DNA from: Convivina praedatoris
GTDB taxonomy: Bacteria; Bacillota; Bacilli; Lactobacillales; Lactobacillaceae
Reading direction: 5' to 3'
Length of the DNA: 64,000 nt
Assembly (NCBI RefSeq): GCF_933208495.1
Contig: NZ_CAKOET010000003.1
Coordinates: 1 to 64,000, forward strand
The notes under the pieces were generated by a model. It saw only the letters and a list, made by a program, of their open reading frames with translations, was not told the DNA's origin and did no database searches. This document shows, piece after piece, positions 9,774 through 17,613 of the stretch. Position 1 is the stretch's first letter. Every line of letters starts with the position of its first letter. The position numbers and the translations under genes were made by a program.

Positions 9774-9800
9774 AAGGTCACTTTATTAAGTGACCTTTTT
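9774..9800 (+). terminator. Terminator of the small peptide gene
   Basis: A perfect 10-bp stem AAGGTCACTT-TATT-AAGTGACCTT continuing into T residues, 25 bases after the peptide stop codon. Confidence 0.92.
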
Positions 9801-10247
9801 ATGTTATCGATATATATCCAATGTAGTTTATATACGCTCAGGAGAGCATGTAGGTAGGCTAGTAATCCTATAAGTTTCCCTAGCACTATGTAGTAGGGTT
9901 TACATCATCAACCTTGGTAATGCTCATATAATTGTGGACACAGCATATTTAAATCACTGATGGTACAAAACCGTTGGGATCCGTGATAGCGACAAAGCAA
10001 TATCCTTTAATATAATTGCTAAAATATCTATAACTTTACGTTCATCTTGTTTCACATGTTTTCTTCCAACAACTTTTAATGTTGATAAGTCAATTGGACA
10101 TTAGATTATTTAGATTGAACAATCTCTTGTACAAAATACCAATAATTTGAAGGATGATTGTCTTCAATTCAAACTATACAAATGGTCCTTCACCGGAATA
10201 TAATGCCTAGCTTGACCTAAAGAAATCAGGAAATAAGGCGATGCAAC
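9801..10247. other. Gene-poor spacer with a possible coding remnant
   Basis: No intact gene. On the minus strand, about 9957-10101 is open for roughly 45 codons (LKVVGRKHVKQDERKVIDIL and onward) but begins after a stop and lacks an ATG with a good ribosome binding site; a GTG preceded by GGAAG is a weak alternative start. Its family is not recognised. Confidence 0.35.
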
Positions 10248-10343
10248 ATGGCTGAAAACTATATTGCGATTTTAGCAGAAGGTATCGGTGGTGCTGTTAT
10301 TATAAATGCTTTTCTGGATAACAATAAATTAATTTACAATTAA
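10248..10343 (+). CDS. Possible 31-residue small peptide, unknown function
   Basis: The frame starts MAENYIAILAEGIGGAV and continues to a Lys/Asn/Tyr-rich end. It has a glycine-rich hydrophobic core and acidic N-terminus, broadly like small bacteriocin or signalling peptides. AAGG lies about ten bases upstream. There is no clear terminator. It may be chance or the tail of a decayed gene; it is listed because it lies between two well-formed small genes. Confidence 0.3.
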   Translation: MAENYIAILAEGIGGAVIINAFLDNNKLIYN

Positions 10344-10581
10344 AAAGAGTTAATGGTTGAAGAATTAAGTAGTTGTATTTGAACTTATTCCCAATACAGC
10401 AATGAAATACTTTGTTATCTATTGTGAAAGAGTAATAGAATTTTATGGAGTATTAACACCCCCCCATGGGTAATCTGAACCGAGGAACAGGTGATTGTCC
10501 CACGAAAAAAGAATAAATTATGTTTATACATACCTTCTTTTTGTGTATACTCAAATTATCTAGTATAAGGAAGGAAACGAT
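10344..10581. other. Spacer upstream of the CsbD-like gene
   Basis: No gene seen in these 238 bases. A TATACT box lies about 35 bases before the CsbD-like start, with TTTATA-type sequence about 17 bases further up, a plausible promoter. Confidence 0.4.
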
Positions 10582-10728
10582 ATGTCACTTGAAGAAAAGT
10601 TAGATGCAACTAAGGATAAGCTTGCTGGTAAGGCTAAGGAGGTCCAAGGTAAAGCTAAGGATGTAGCTGCTGATGCTAAGGATGCTGCTAAAGATGTAGC
10701 TGATAAGGCAAAAGACGCTTTTAAGTAA
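10582..10728 (+). CDS. CsbD-like small stress protein
   Basis: A 48-residue, highly charged, Ala/Lys/Asp-rich protein (MSLEEKLDATKDKLAGKAKE ..., repeating KAKDVAADAKDAAKD). This is the pattern of CsbD family and related LEA-like helical proteins, which accumulate under stress in many Firmicutes; their molecular role is not known. AAGGAAGG lies seven bases before the ATG and a terminator follows. It is shorter than the usual CsbD (about 60 residues). Confidence 0.8.
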   Translation: MSLEEKLDATKDKLAGKAKEVQGKAKDVAADAKDAAKDVADKAKDAFK

Positions 10729-10782
10729 GTAAATTGTCATTCAAGCTTCTGTAGCTAAAATGGAATGTCTTTTAAATAACAA

Positions 10783-10822
10783 AAAACACCCAGACTACTA
10801 ATCATAGTTTGGGTGTTTTCTT
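10783..10822 (+). terminator. Terminator of the CsbD-like gene
   Basis: Stem AAAACACCCA.ACTA ... TAGTTTGGGTGTTTT with a loop of about seven bases, ending in a T-rich tail. Confidence 0.85.
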
Positions 10823-10881
10823 ATTATCCCACCGTTTCCCCACCTTATATGGTAGAAACACTGTTATATCAATAGGTGCAA

Positions 10882-10955
10882 TGCACTGAGGGGGAGTCGA
10901 ACCCTCGACCTGCCGGGTAGAAACCGGCTGCTCTATCCAGCTGAGCTACCAGTGC
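10882..10955 (-). tRNA. tRNA-Arg (anticodon TCT)
   Basis: Read on the minus strand, the 74 bases fold as a cloverleaf. The acceptor stem GCACTGG pairs with TCAGTGC, with A as the discriminator. The D-arm contains GCTCAGCTGGATAGAGC, the anticodon stem GCCGG/CCGGC closes the loop TTTCTAC (anticodon TCT), and the T-arm contains GGTTCGACTCC. CCA is not encoded. It decodes AGA. Confidence 0.97.
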
Positions 10956-11068
10956 AAATATCACTATCTAAGAATAGCAGAATCGAGTCCTAATTGCTAG
11001 ATTGTCAGGCTGACTTTTTAAACATCTTTGTTATAATGGAAGGAACTTGAATTTTCGGTGGGAGAAGT

Positions 11069-11647
11069 ATGCAAGCAAGTACAGAAGATGCACGCACTGT
11101 GCACTCCAAAGAAAAGTTAAAAGCAACTGCTTTTAATTTTATTAGTCGGGGACAAGATTTTTCAGTAGGTGATGTTTTAGAGACTGCTGAGCTATCGAGA
11201 GGAACTTTTTATCGGCATTATACTAATAAAAACGCACTAATTGGCGACTTAAATCAAGATCTAATTCAGGAAGTACTAGAACAAGTTGACGATCAATTTC
11301 AAGTTGCGCGGGTTATTAATATAGTTCAGCAACGGGCAGCCTTTTATCACCATAGTTTAAACTTAAATGGTAACCCCGGTTTTTACCCAGAACTTTTGCG
11401 TCAGTTACGACATGTGGCTAATCATCGCTTGGAACAGATTAACGAACCGGGGCTACATCGTGATTTACTTTATCAGGGTGAGGTGATTATGACCGGCTTT
11501 TGGGCTTGTTTGAGCCGATGGTTAACTAATAATATGGAACTTAGCCCAGATAAATTATTGCGTGAATTCACCGAAATATTTCGGATTAGCATGGGTGCTA
11601 ACAGCCAAACGGCTCTGATTTGGTTTAACTTTGAGTCTTTACCTTGA
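11069..11647 (+). CDS. TetR family transcriptional regulator
   Basis: A 192-residue protein with an N-terminal helix-turn-helix of the TetR type: residues about 13-60, with FSVGDVLETAELSRGTFYRHYTNK matching the usual recognition helix pattern T.YRHF..K. The C-terminal two thirds (FYHHSLNLNGNPGFYPELL ...) is a ligand domain with no recognisable inducer family. GGGAG precedes the ATG. It is not obviously linked to the rplU operon that follows, which has its own promoter overlapping the end of this gene. Target genes unknown. Confidence 0.88.
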   Translation: MQASTEDARTVHSKEKLKATAFNFISRGQDFSVGDVLETAELSRGTFYRHYTNKNALIGDLNQDLIQEVLEQVDDQFQVARVINIVQQRAAFYHHSLNLNGNPGFYPELLRQLRHVANHRLEQINEPGLHRDLLYQGEVIMTGFWACLSRWLTNNMELSPDKLLREFTEIFRISMGANSQTALIWFNFESLP

Positions 11648-11672
11648 TTTACCAGTACTTTTTTGATAAACT
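11644..11672 (+). promoter_or_regulatory. Promoter of rplU-rpmA
   Basis: TTGATT at 11644-11649, a 17-base spacer and TAAACT at 11667-11672, overlapping the last codons of the TetR gene. The predicted transcript starts near 11679. Confidence 0.6.
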
Positions 11673-11678
11673 GAAGAA

Positions 11679-11781
11679 GTTGTTAGCGTAGCTACAACCA
11701 CTCAGATTAGGTTAAAGCATGCTGCGGACTAGGGCCCAGTCGCCTATAATGGTGAGTCTAAGTAAAAGGAGAATAACAGTA
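11679..11781 (+). promoter_or_regulatory. Leader of rplU, candidate ribosomal protein L21 leader RNA
   Basis: About 100 untranslated bases lie between the predicted start of transcription and the rplU ATG, with pairing segments such as TTGTTAGCGTAGCTACAA and ACTAGGGCCCAGT. Bacilli commonly carry an autoregulatory L21 leader here (family knowledge). I cannot confirm the exact fold. Confidence 0.5.
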
Positions 11782-12081
11782 ATGGCATACGCAATTATTG
11801 TAACAGGCGGTAAGCAATACAAGGTTACTGAAGGAGACACTATCTTCGTTGAGAAGTTGGATGCTGCTGAAGGTGAAAAGGTCGTATTTGACCAAGTTGT
11901 ATTGACGGATTCAAAGATTGGTGCACCTTTTGTTGAAGGTGCTAAGGTCGAGGGAACTGTTGAAAAGCAAGGTAAGGAAAAGAAGGTTGTTACTTTCAAG
12001 TACCGTCCTAAGAAGCATTCCCACACTAAGCAGGGACACCGTCAACCATATACGCGCGTTAAGATTGATTCTATCGCGTAA
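11782..12081 (+). CDS. rplU: 50S ribosomal protein L21
   Basis: A 99-residue protein starting [19 protein letters not shown], the canonical bL21 N-terminus, and ending with the [19 protein letters not shown] rRNA-binding segment. The start at 11782 is preceded by AAAAGGAGA; the longer frame from 11719 runs through the leader and is wrong. L21 binds 23S rRNA in the large subunit. It is followed 27 bases later by rpmA in one operon. In most Firmicutes a small gene (prp/ysxB) lies between these two; here it is missing. Confidence 0.97.
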   Translation: MAYAIIVTGGKQYKVTEGDTIFVEKLDAAEGEKVVFDQVVLTDSKIGAPFVEGAKVEGTVEKQGKEKKVVTFKYRPKKHSHTKQGHRQPYTRVKIDSIA

Positions 12082-12108
12082 TCATTTTTTGTAAAGGAGA
12101 ATAGACTT

Positions 12109-12423
12109 ATGTTGATGAATCAAGATAACTTACAGATGTTTGCCCACCACAAGGGAGGCGGATCTTCAGCCAACGGTCGTGACTCAGCTGGTCGTCGTCT
12201 AGGTACTAAGGTTGCCGATGGACAAGCTTTGACTGCTGGATCAATTATTTACCGTCAACGCGGTACACACATCTATCCAGGTGTTAATGTTAAAAAGGGT
12301 GGCGATGACACACTTTTTGCTTTGACTGATGGTGTTGTTAAGTTCGAGCGTAAGGGCCGTGACAAGCGTCAAGTATCCGTTTATACACGTGAAGAATACA
12401 AGCAAATCTTGGCTAACGCCTAA
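12109..12423 (+). CDS. rpmA: 50S ribosomal protein L27 with Prp-type N-terminal extension
   Basis: A 104-residue bL27. The conserved body [20 protein letters not shown] begins at residue 13, after a short extension ending in LQMFA (residues 8-12). In Firmicutes this extension is cut off after the LQxFA motif by the cysteine protease Prp, exposing the residue that reaches the peptidyl transferase centre. AAAGGAG precedes the ATG at 12109; the in-frame ATG at 12115 is an alternative. L27 is the second gene of the rplU operon. No prp gene lies in the usual place, so the protease must be encoded elsewhere or replaced. Confidence 0.96.
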   Translation: MLMNQDNLQMFAHHKGGGSSANGRDSAGRRLGTKVADGQALTAGSIIYRQRGTHIYPGVNVKKGGDDTLFALTDGVVKFERKGRDKRQVSVYTREEYKQILANA

Positions 12424-12432
12424 ACTTTTTAG

Positions 12433-12453
12433 AACAGCTTTGGCTGTTTTTTT
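12433..12453 (+). terminator. Terminator of rplU-rpmA
   Basis: AACAGC-TTTG-GCTGTT followed by seven or more T residues, ten bases after the rpmA stop. Confidence 0.9.
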
Positions 12454-12555
12454 GTGCCCTCATTTAACTAATTGACGAATTATAATCTGATTATCATTAA
12501 AAATGTTTGCTTTTTAGGTATAATAGTATATATAAGGAATATTAGGGGAATGGTA

Positions 12556-14442
12556 ATGGAAAAACAACGATGGATGCGGCTCCTATTGGGAACTGCTGCC
12601 TTAGGATTTATGGGGGTTGCTTTACCAGCTAGTGCAGATCAGACAACGCCTGAAACAAACGCACAGTCAGTACAAGTGGCACAACCTCAGGTGACTACGG
12701 ATAGTACTACTGGTCCGACAGTGACGGTTACTAATGGTGTTGATAAATATAGCAAGCCGATTCAAGAACCGGATTTTTGGTATATACCAGAGCAATATCA
12801 AACGGATATCCCGGTTCAATTCTTAGGAATTAACGACTTGCATGGTGGTTTGGATACCAAAGATGCAGTGACTATCGGCCAGCGGACTTACCAAAATGCT
12901 GGGACGGTAGCTCGCCTATCTTCATATTTGGATCAAGCTCAAGAGCAGTTTAAAGACACCACTGGTTCAGATAATTCGATTCGGTTGGAGGCCGGGGATG
13001 CGGTGGGGGCTTCGCCCGCTAATTCATCTTTATTAGCCCACGAATCAACCATGCATGTTTTAAAAGCGATGAATTTTGATATCGCTACTTTAGGAAATCA
13101 TGAATTTGATCGTGGCTTGCCAGAGTTTAATCGAATTTTAATTGGTGGACAACCGGCTGCTAATGCCGACGAATTAGTACAAGAATATCCCCACGAAAAT
13201 AGTGGATTGGATATGGTGGTTGCTAACGTGGTTCGAGCCGATAATGGTCAAATCCCATACGGCTACAAGCCTTACGAAATTCGTAATGTTAGCTTTAACG
13301 GTCGTGATGCTCGGGTTGGTTTTATTGGTCTGGAAACTTCAACCTTATCAACCTTGACCATTTACGACAACTACAAGGATTACAAGGTGCTTGACGAAGC
13401 TGAAACAATTGCCAAGTACGATAAGATTTTACGCAGTCGGGGCGTTAATGCCATTGTGGTAGTTGCACATACTGGAGTTAAGACTGACCCTAACGCAAGT
13501 ACGACTGGGCCAACGGTTGATATTTTGCAAAAATTAAATGAAATCGACCCTGACAACAAGGTTGGTTTGTATGTAGCTGCGCACTCACATCAGTATGCCA
13601 ATGCTAAGGTTGGTAAGACGCATGTAGTTCAGGCCGTTTATACTGGTAAGGCCTACGATGATACTTGGGCCTACGTAAACCCAGATACGGGTGAATTTGA
13701 CCATATTACTAGTCATGTTTATCCAGTGCTTTCCAAGGCAGATGATCCGGCTACTAAAGATGATGCCAACGTTGCTGCCATTGTAGCTGATGCTGATCAT
13801 CGGATTGCTAAGAAGGCCAACGCTGTGATTGGTTATGCTCAAGATAAACAGACAATTACTGGTCGTTTGCACAATACGGCTAGCATGGAAAACCAAGCTG
13901 GTGAGTTAGTGGCTAAGGGACAGCTTTACGAAGCAACCAAGCAAGGTTTCCATCCTGATTTTGCCATGACAAACACTGGCAGCATTCGTTCTGACCTGGA
14001 AGTTAACCCAGCCGATGGCGCCGTTACTTGGTCAGCCGCTACCGCTGTTCAGCCTTTTGGTAATATTTTGAAGGTTGTAGAAATGAAAGGGCAAGACATT
14101 CGTCAGGCGCTAAACCAACAGTACATGAACGGTCAACGCCTATCATTGCAAATTGCTGGTTTACATTATACCTACACCAAGCAAGATAATCCTGATCAGC
14201 CTTTTGTGGTGCTAGACATTACCAAAGATGATGGTACTAAGGTACAAGACGATCAGACTTATCAAGTTGTCGCTAACGAATTCTTACAAGGCGGTGGAGA
14301 TTATTTCACAGCTTTTAAAAATAGTAAGGTGATTGGTTCAGCTGGTTCTGATACTGATATGTTCGTTCAATATTTGAAGGATATGTCAGCCGATGGGCAC
14401 AAGATTCAAACCCCAACTTTGGATCGTAAAATCTACGTTTAA
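12556..14442 (+). CDS. Secreted 5'-nucleotidase/metallophosphatase family protein
   Basis: A 628-residue secreted enzyme. The start at 12556 has AGGGGA six bases upstream; the longer frame from 12472 contains a promoter-like TATAAT at 12519-12524. Residues 1-27 form a signal peptide (MEKQRWMRLLLGTAALG ... ASA, then DQ). The calcineurin-like domain shows INDLHGG, EAGDAVGAS, LGNHEFDRG and AAHSHQ, the metal-binding motifs of the UshA/2',3'-cyclic phosphodiesterase family, followed by a 5'-nucleotidase C-terminal domain (about 440-600, with NTGSIRSDL and GGGDYF). There is no LPxTG or membrane tail, so it should be released or loosely bound. Likely role: phosphate or nucleoside scavenging from extracellular nucleotides. 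Exact substrate unknown. Confidence 0.9.
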   Translation: MEKQRWMRLLLGTAALGFMGVALPASADQTTPETNAQSVQVAQPQVTTDSTTGPTVTVTNGVDKYSKPIQEPDFWYIPEQYQTDIPVQFLGINDLHGGLDTKDAVTIGQRTYQNAGTVARLSSYLDQAQEQFKDTTGSDNSIRLEAGDAVGASPANSSLLAHESTMHVLKAMNFDIATLGNHEFDRGLPEFNRILIGGQPAANADELVQEYPHENSGLDMVVANVVRADNGQIPYGYKPYEIRNVSFNGRDARVGFIGLETSTLSTLTIYDNYKDYKVLDEAETIAKYDKILRSRGVNAIVVVAHTGVKTDPNASTTGPTVDILQKLNEIDPDNKVGLYVAAHSHQYANAKVGKTHVVQAVYTGKAYDDTWAYVNPDTGEFDHITSHVYPVLSKADDPATKDDANVAAIVADADHRIAKKANAVIGYAQDKQTITGRLHNTASMENQAGELVAKGQLYEATKQGFHPDFAMTNTGSIRSDLEVNPADGAVTWSAATAVQPFGNILKVVEMKGQDIRQALNQQYMNGQRLSLQIAGLHYTYTKQDNPDQPFVVLDITKDDGTKVQDDQTYQVVANEFLQGGGDYFTAFKNSKVIGSAGSDTDMFVQYLKDMSADGHKIQTPTLDRKIYV

Positions 14443-14451
14443 AGTATTTGA

Positions 14452-14480
14452 GACTAACTCCAAAGAGTTAGTCTTTTTTT
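14452..14480 (+). terminator. Terminator of the secreted nucleotidase gene
   Basis: A perfect stem GACTAACTC-CAAA-GAGTTAGTC followed by seven T residues. Confidence 0.93.
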
Positions 14481-14529
14481 GGTCTAGGTCATTTATGTTA
14501 CAATAAGATTAATAGGAAATGAGGTTAGT

Positions 14530-15621
14530 ATGGCATATTTAGAAAATCGAATTCATAAATTACAACAATTGCTGCAAAAGATGGGCTTAGATGGCTTGAT
14601 TGTAACGGAAGGTTATAATCTACGTTATCTAACTGGCTTTAAGGGCGGTACTGGGGATGGTTTGCTAGTCGTTGGCTTACATGAGGCCCGTTTAATTACT
14701 GATGCCCGTTACCAAACCGAATATCAAGATCAATTACCAGAAGATGTAAGCTTGGTAATTACGCGCGAGTACTACGCTGAAGCCGTTAAAACTGTGGCTG
14801 AATTTGGTATTAAACAATTAGCCTTTGAAGCTAGTTTGTCATACGAAATTTATAACTATATTGAAGAGCTATTGCCGGCTGATATTAGTCTGGATGCCTT
14901 GCCAGGTGCTATTGAAAGTCTACGTGAAGCTAAAGATGAGCAAGAAATTACGGCCATTAAAAAAGCTACTCAAGCTTCAGTCAAAGCCTTTAATGAATTG
15001 TTGAACTTCATTAAAGTTGGTCAAACTGAACGACAAGTAGCTGACGAATTAGATCGCTTACAAAAGAAATTTGGCGGTAGCAAGCCTTCTTTTGACACAA
15101 TTGTAGCTTCGGGTTATCGTTCCGCTCTACCTCACGGGGAAGCAACTGATAAGGTTATTGAAGCCGGGGACTTAGTAACGATTGATTTTGGTTACTATGT
15201 CGATGGTTATACTTCGGATGTGACGCGGACGATTGCCATGGGGCAAATTGATCCTGAACTAGAAAAGATTTACAACATTGTCAAAGAGGCTAACGCCGAA
15301 GCAATTGACGTTGTAAAGCCTGGTATCGCCACAGCTGAGGTTGACCGAGTTGCCCGTCAGTACATTGAAGAACGTGGCTATGGACAATATTACAACCATG
15401 GAACTGGACACGGGGCTGGTTTGAATATTCACGAAGGGCCAGTTTTGACGGTTAACGCTGGTGATGAAGTTTTGGCCGGTAACTTACTGACGATTGAACC
15501 GGGTATTTATTTGCCAGAACGTGGTGGTGTTCGAATTGAAGATGATATTTTGGTAACACCTCAAGGGCATGAAAACCTAACTGAGGGTATTAGCAAGGAA
15601 TTAATTATTATTGACCGTTAA
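14530..15621 (+). CDS. pepP: M24 family Xaa-Pro aminopeptidase/dipeptidase
   Basis: A 363-residue cytosolic metallopeptidase. The creatinase N-terminal domain (residues 1-130, with DGLIVTEGYNLRYLTGF) is followed by the pita-bread domain carrying the metal ligands: Asp in TIDFGYYVDGYTSDVTRT (two Asp), His in NHGTGHGAGLNIHEGP, Glu in IEPGIYLPE and Glu in GVRIEDD. Such enzymes remove an N-terminal residue before proline, helping peptide use in lactic acid bacteria. It is monocistronic with its own terminator. Whether it is an aminopeptidase P or a prolidase (pepQ type) cannot be settled by eye; the length fits either. Confidence 0.9.
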   Translation: MAYLENRIHKLQQLLQKMGLDGLIVTEGYNLRYLTGFKGGTGDGLLVVGLHEARLITDARYQTEYQDQLPEDVSLVITREYYAEAVKTVAEFGIKQLAFEASLSYEIYNYIEELLPADISLDALPGAIESLREAKDEQEITAIKKATQASVKAFNELLNFIKVGQTERQVADELDRLQKKFGGSKPSFDTIVASGYRSALPHGEATDKVIEAGDLVTIDFGYYVDGYTSDVTRTIAMGQIDPELEKIYNIVKEANAEAIDVVKPGIATAEVDRVARQYIEERGYGQYYNHGTGHGAGLNIHEGPVLTVNAGDEVLAGNLLTIEPGIYLPERGGVRIEDDILVTPQGHENLTEGISKELIIIDR

Positions 15622-15631
15622 ATTTAAGCTT

Positions 15632-15659
15632 AACCTCTAACTTGGTTAGAGGTTTTTTT
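15632..15659 (+). terminator. Terminator of the Xaa-Pro peptidase gene
   Basis: AACCTCTAAC-TTG-GTTAGAGGTT followed by T residues. Confidence 0.92.
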
Positions 15660-15706
15660 GCGCCAATCTGCATTGTCCCTTACAATAGGAAGAAAGGGAG
15701 GTTGCC

Positions 15707-17056
15707 ATGGAAAAAATTGAAATATTACACACCAATGATCTCCACTCACACTTTGAAAATTGGCCCCGGATTGCTCGGTATTTGGAAGCAGAGCAAGCCC
15801 AAAATCCAGCGGTTTTTACCTTTGATATTGGCGATGCCATTGATCGGTTAAATCCTTTAACCGACGCTACGATGGGGCGGGCAAATGTCGATTTAATGAA
15901 TACCGTACATTATAATGCGGTCACGATTGGGAATAATGAAGGACTGGTGTTATCTCACGCCAATTTAAACCGTTTATACGACCAAGCTAATTTTGATGTT
16001 TTACTAGCAAATTTTAAAGAATTACCTGAAAATAATCAGCCGACTTGGGCGCAACCTTACCATATTTATACCAGCCCGGCTGGGACAAAGATTGCAGTTA
16101 TTGGTTTAACCGCTCCCTATGAATTGACCTATCGCTCCTTGAATTGGCAACCCTTGTCAGTGGATGAGACTTTGAGTTGCTATTTACCAATTTTGCACCA
16201 ACAGGCAGATATTGTTGTACTTCTGTCACACTTAGGTTTACCCACTGATGAGGAATTAGCTGAAAAATTTGACCTAGACTTAATTTTGGGTGCGCATACT
16301 CATCATGTTTTACCCGAGGGGAAGTTAATCAATGGCACGATGTTAGCTGCAGCCGGTCGCTACGGTAGTCACGTTGGTCGAGTAGATCTAACTGTTAATG
16401 CTCAGCATCAAATGGTTGCTTGCCAGGCTGAGGCAATTCCCAGCTATGAATTAGCTGAAGAGGTTGATGATTTAGAGCAAGTTCGTTCATGGTTGCAAGC
16501 GGGGAGCGAGGTTTTAAAGGCTCGCCCAGTCGCTGATTTACCAGAAGGATTATCGGCTAGTCAGCAGGGAGAAGCAACAATGACAGCCCTAAAAGAAATT
16601 TTTCAAGTACCGGCGGCGATGGTTTCTACCGGAATGTTCGTTAATGATTTACTAGCAGGGCCACTGAATCAGTATGATTTATTAGAGAGCATGCCTCATT
16701 CAATCAATCCGATGCTAGTTACTTTAAACGGCCTTGAATTAAAGCAATTAATGAGCGAAATTGACCAAAAAGCGACTTATCTTTTAGATCATCCCATGAA
16801 AGGTAATGGCTTTCGTGGTAAAGTTTTTGGTAAGGTAATGCTATCTGGTATTGAATGTGACCGTACTGGACAAATACTGTATCAAGGACAACCAATTAAT
16901 GATCAAGCTGATTATCAGTTAGCAACATTAGACCATTATCATTGGATTGATTTTTTTCCAGTTTTGGATGATGCCCGATTAACCATTAAGTTAGGAACCT
17001 TGTTACGAGAATTTATGGCTGATTATTATCAGCGTCGTTATGGATTTAAGCCCTAG
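15707..17056 (+). CDS. yunD: Cytosolic metallophosphatase/5'-nucleotidase (YunD-like)
   Basis: A 449-residue relative of the secreted phosphatase upstream, but with no signal peptide. It begins EKIEILHTNDLHSHFENWPR; further metal motifs are FDIGDAIDRL, IGNNEG and LGAHTHH. The C-terminal 5'-nucleotidase domain includes MVSTGMFVNDLL and the lid region. AGGGAGG precedes the ATG. It is followed by yutD 12 bases later, the same pairing seen in many Bacilli, so a conserved but poorly understood housekeeping role is likely. Substrates are probably nucleoside monophosphates or UDP-sugars (family knowledge). Confidence 0.85.
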   Translation: MEKIEILHTNDLHSHFENWPRIARYLEAEQAQNPAVFTFDIGDAIDRLNPLTDATMGRANVDLMNTVHYNAVTIGNNEGLVLSHANLNRLYDQANFDVLLANFKELPENNQPTWAQPYHIYTSPAGTKIAVIGLTAPYELTYRSLNWQPLSVDETLSCYLPILHQQADIVVLLSHLGLPTDEELAEKFDLDLILGAHTHHVLPEGKLINGTMLAAAGRYGSHVGRVDLTVNAQHQMVACQAEAIPSYELAEEVDDLEQVRSWLQAGSEVLKARPVADLPEGLSASQQGEATMTALKEIFQVPAAMVSTGMFVNDLLAGPLNQYDLLESMPHSINPMLVTLNGLELKQLMSEIDQKATYLLDHPMKGNGFRGKVFGKVMLSGIECDRTGQILYQGQPINDQADYQLATLDHYHWIDFFPVLDDARLTIKLGTLLREFMADYYQRRYGFKP

Positions 17057-17068
17057 AAGGAATAAAAT

Positions 17069-17506
17069 ATGGACCATGAAACCTTAAAAGAGCGTACGAT
17101 TGCCCAACAGGCTGAGCGTCAAAAGGCCTTTGAAGTTGGTTATTTAGACGATAAAGTTACGATTGATCATTTAGATTTACAATTGGTGACGAATTTTAAA
17201 TCGGCCTTTGATCCCATTAAGTTGGCAGTTCGTTACACCCCCTTATTAGCCCGTTATGATTATCTAGTGGGGGATATTTCAGCTGACCAGCTCCGCCTTA
17301 AGGGGTTTTACAAAAATAGCCGGGCAGTTCCGGGTGAAAATAAAATTTTTGCTTTAGAAGATTATCTCTATGAGTATGTAAATTTCGGTGCTCCTTATTT
17401 TGTTCTAGAAAATTTGACGCCACGCGCTCCTCGTAAAAATACTCATACTGCCTCTCGTAAACACCGTTCTCGTAACTATATTCATAGTAGCAAGACCAAC
17501 TCCTAA
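17069..17506 (+). CDS. yutD: YutD family protein
   Basis: A 145-residue protein with the YutD core (LVTNFKSAFDPIKLAVRYTP, LARYDYLVGDISADQLRLKGF, LEDYLYEYVNFGAPYFVL). The family is widespread in Firmicutes and of unknown function. The C-terminus (about 118-145) is rich in Arg, Lys, His and Ser and may contact nucleic acid or be disordered. AAGGAA lies before the ATG. It forms an operon with yunD; the terminator overlaps the stop codon. Confidence 0.85.
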   Translation: MDHETLKERTIAQQAERQKAFEVGYLDDKVTIDHLDLQLVTNFKSAFDPIKLAVRYTPLLARYDYLVGDISADQLRLKGFYKNSRAVPGENKIFALEDYLYEYVNFGAPYFVLENLTPRAPRKNTHTASRKHRSRNYIHSSKTNS

Positions 17507-17521
17507 ACGAGTTGTTTTTTT
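17497..17521 (+). terminator. Terminator overlapping the end of yutD
   Basis: CAACTC-CTAAAC-GAGTTG followed by seven T residues; the stop codon TAA lies in the loop. Confidence 0.88.
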
Positions 17522-17530
17522 ATGGTTTCA

Positions 17531-17567
17531 TTTAAGTAACCCTTTATTTTACATATGGGTAACTAAA
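17531..17567 (+). promoter_or_regulatory. Candidate BirA operator upstream of bioY
   Basis: An inverted repeat TTTAAGTAACCC - 14 bases - GGGTAACTAAA. The arms and the 14-base spacing fit the BirA box pattern of Firmicutes as I recall it (GTTAAC-type half sites separated by 14-15 bases). The next genes are bioY and a birA with a DNA-binding domain, so the regulator and target are adjacent. Confidence 0.65.
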
Positions 17568-17613
17568 TGATAAAATAAATCCGTTCTTAATCGAAAAAAT
17601 ATGGGAGGAAGAT

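Noticed and set aside
10882-10955. tRNA-Arg as an integration site for the AT-rich region to its left
   Set aside because: The accessory region lies on the 3' side of the tRNA, but no repeat of the tRNA 3' end, integrase or element boundary was found in the window.
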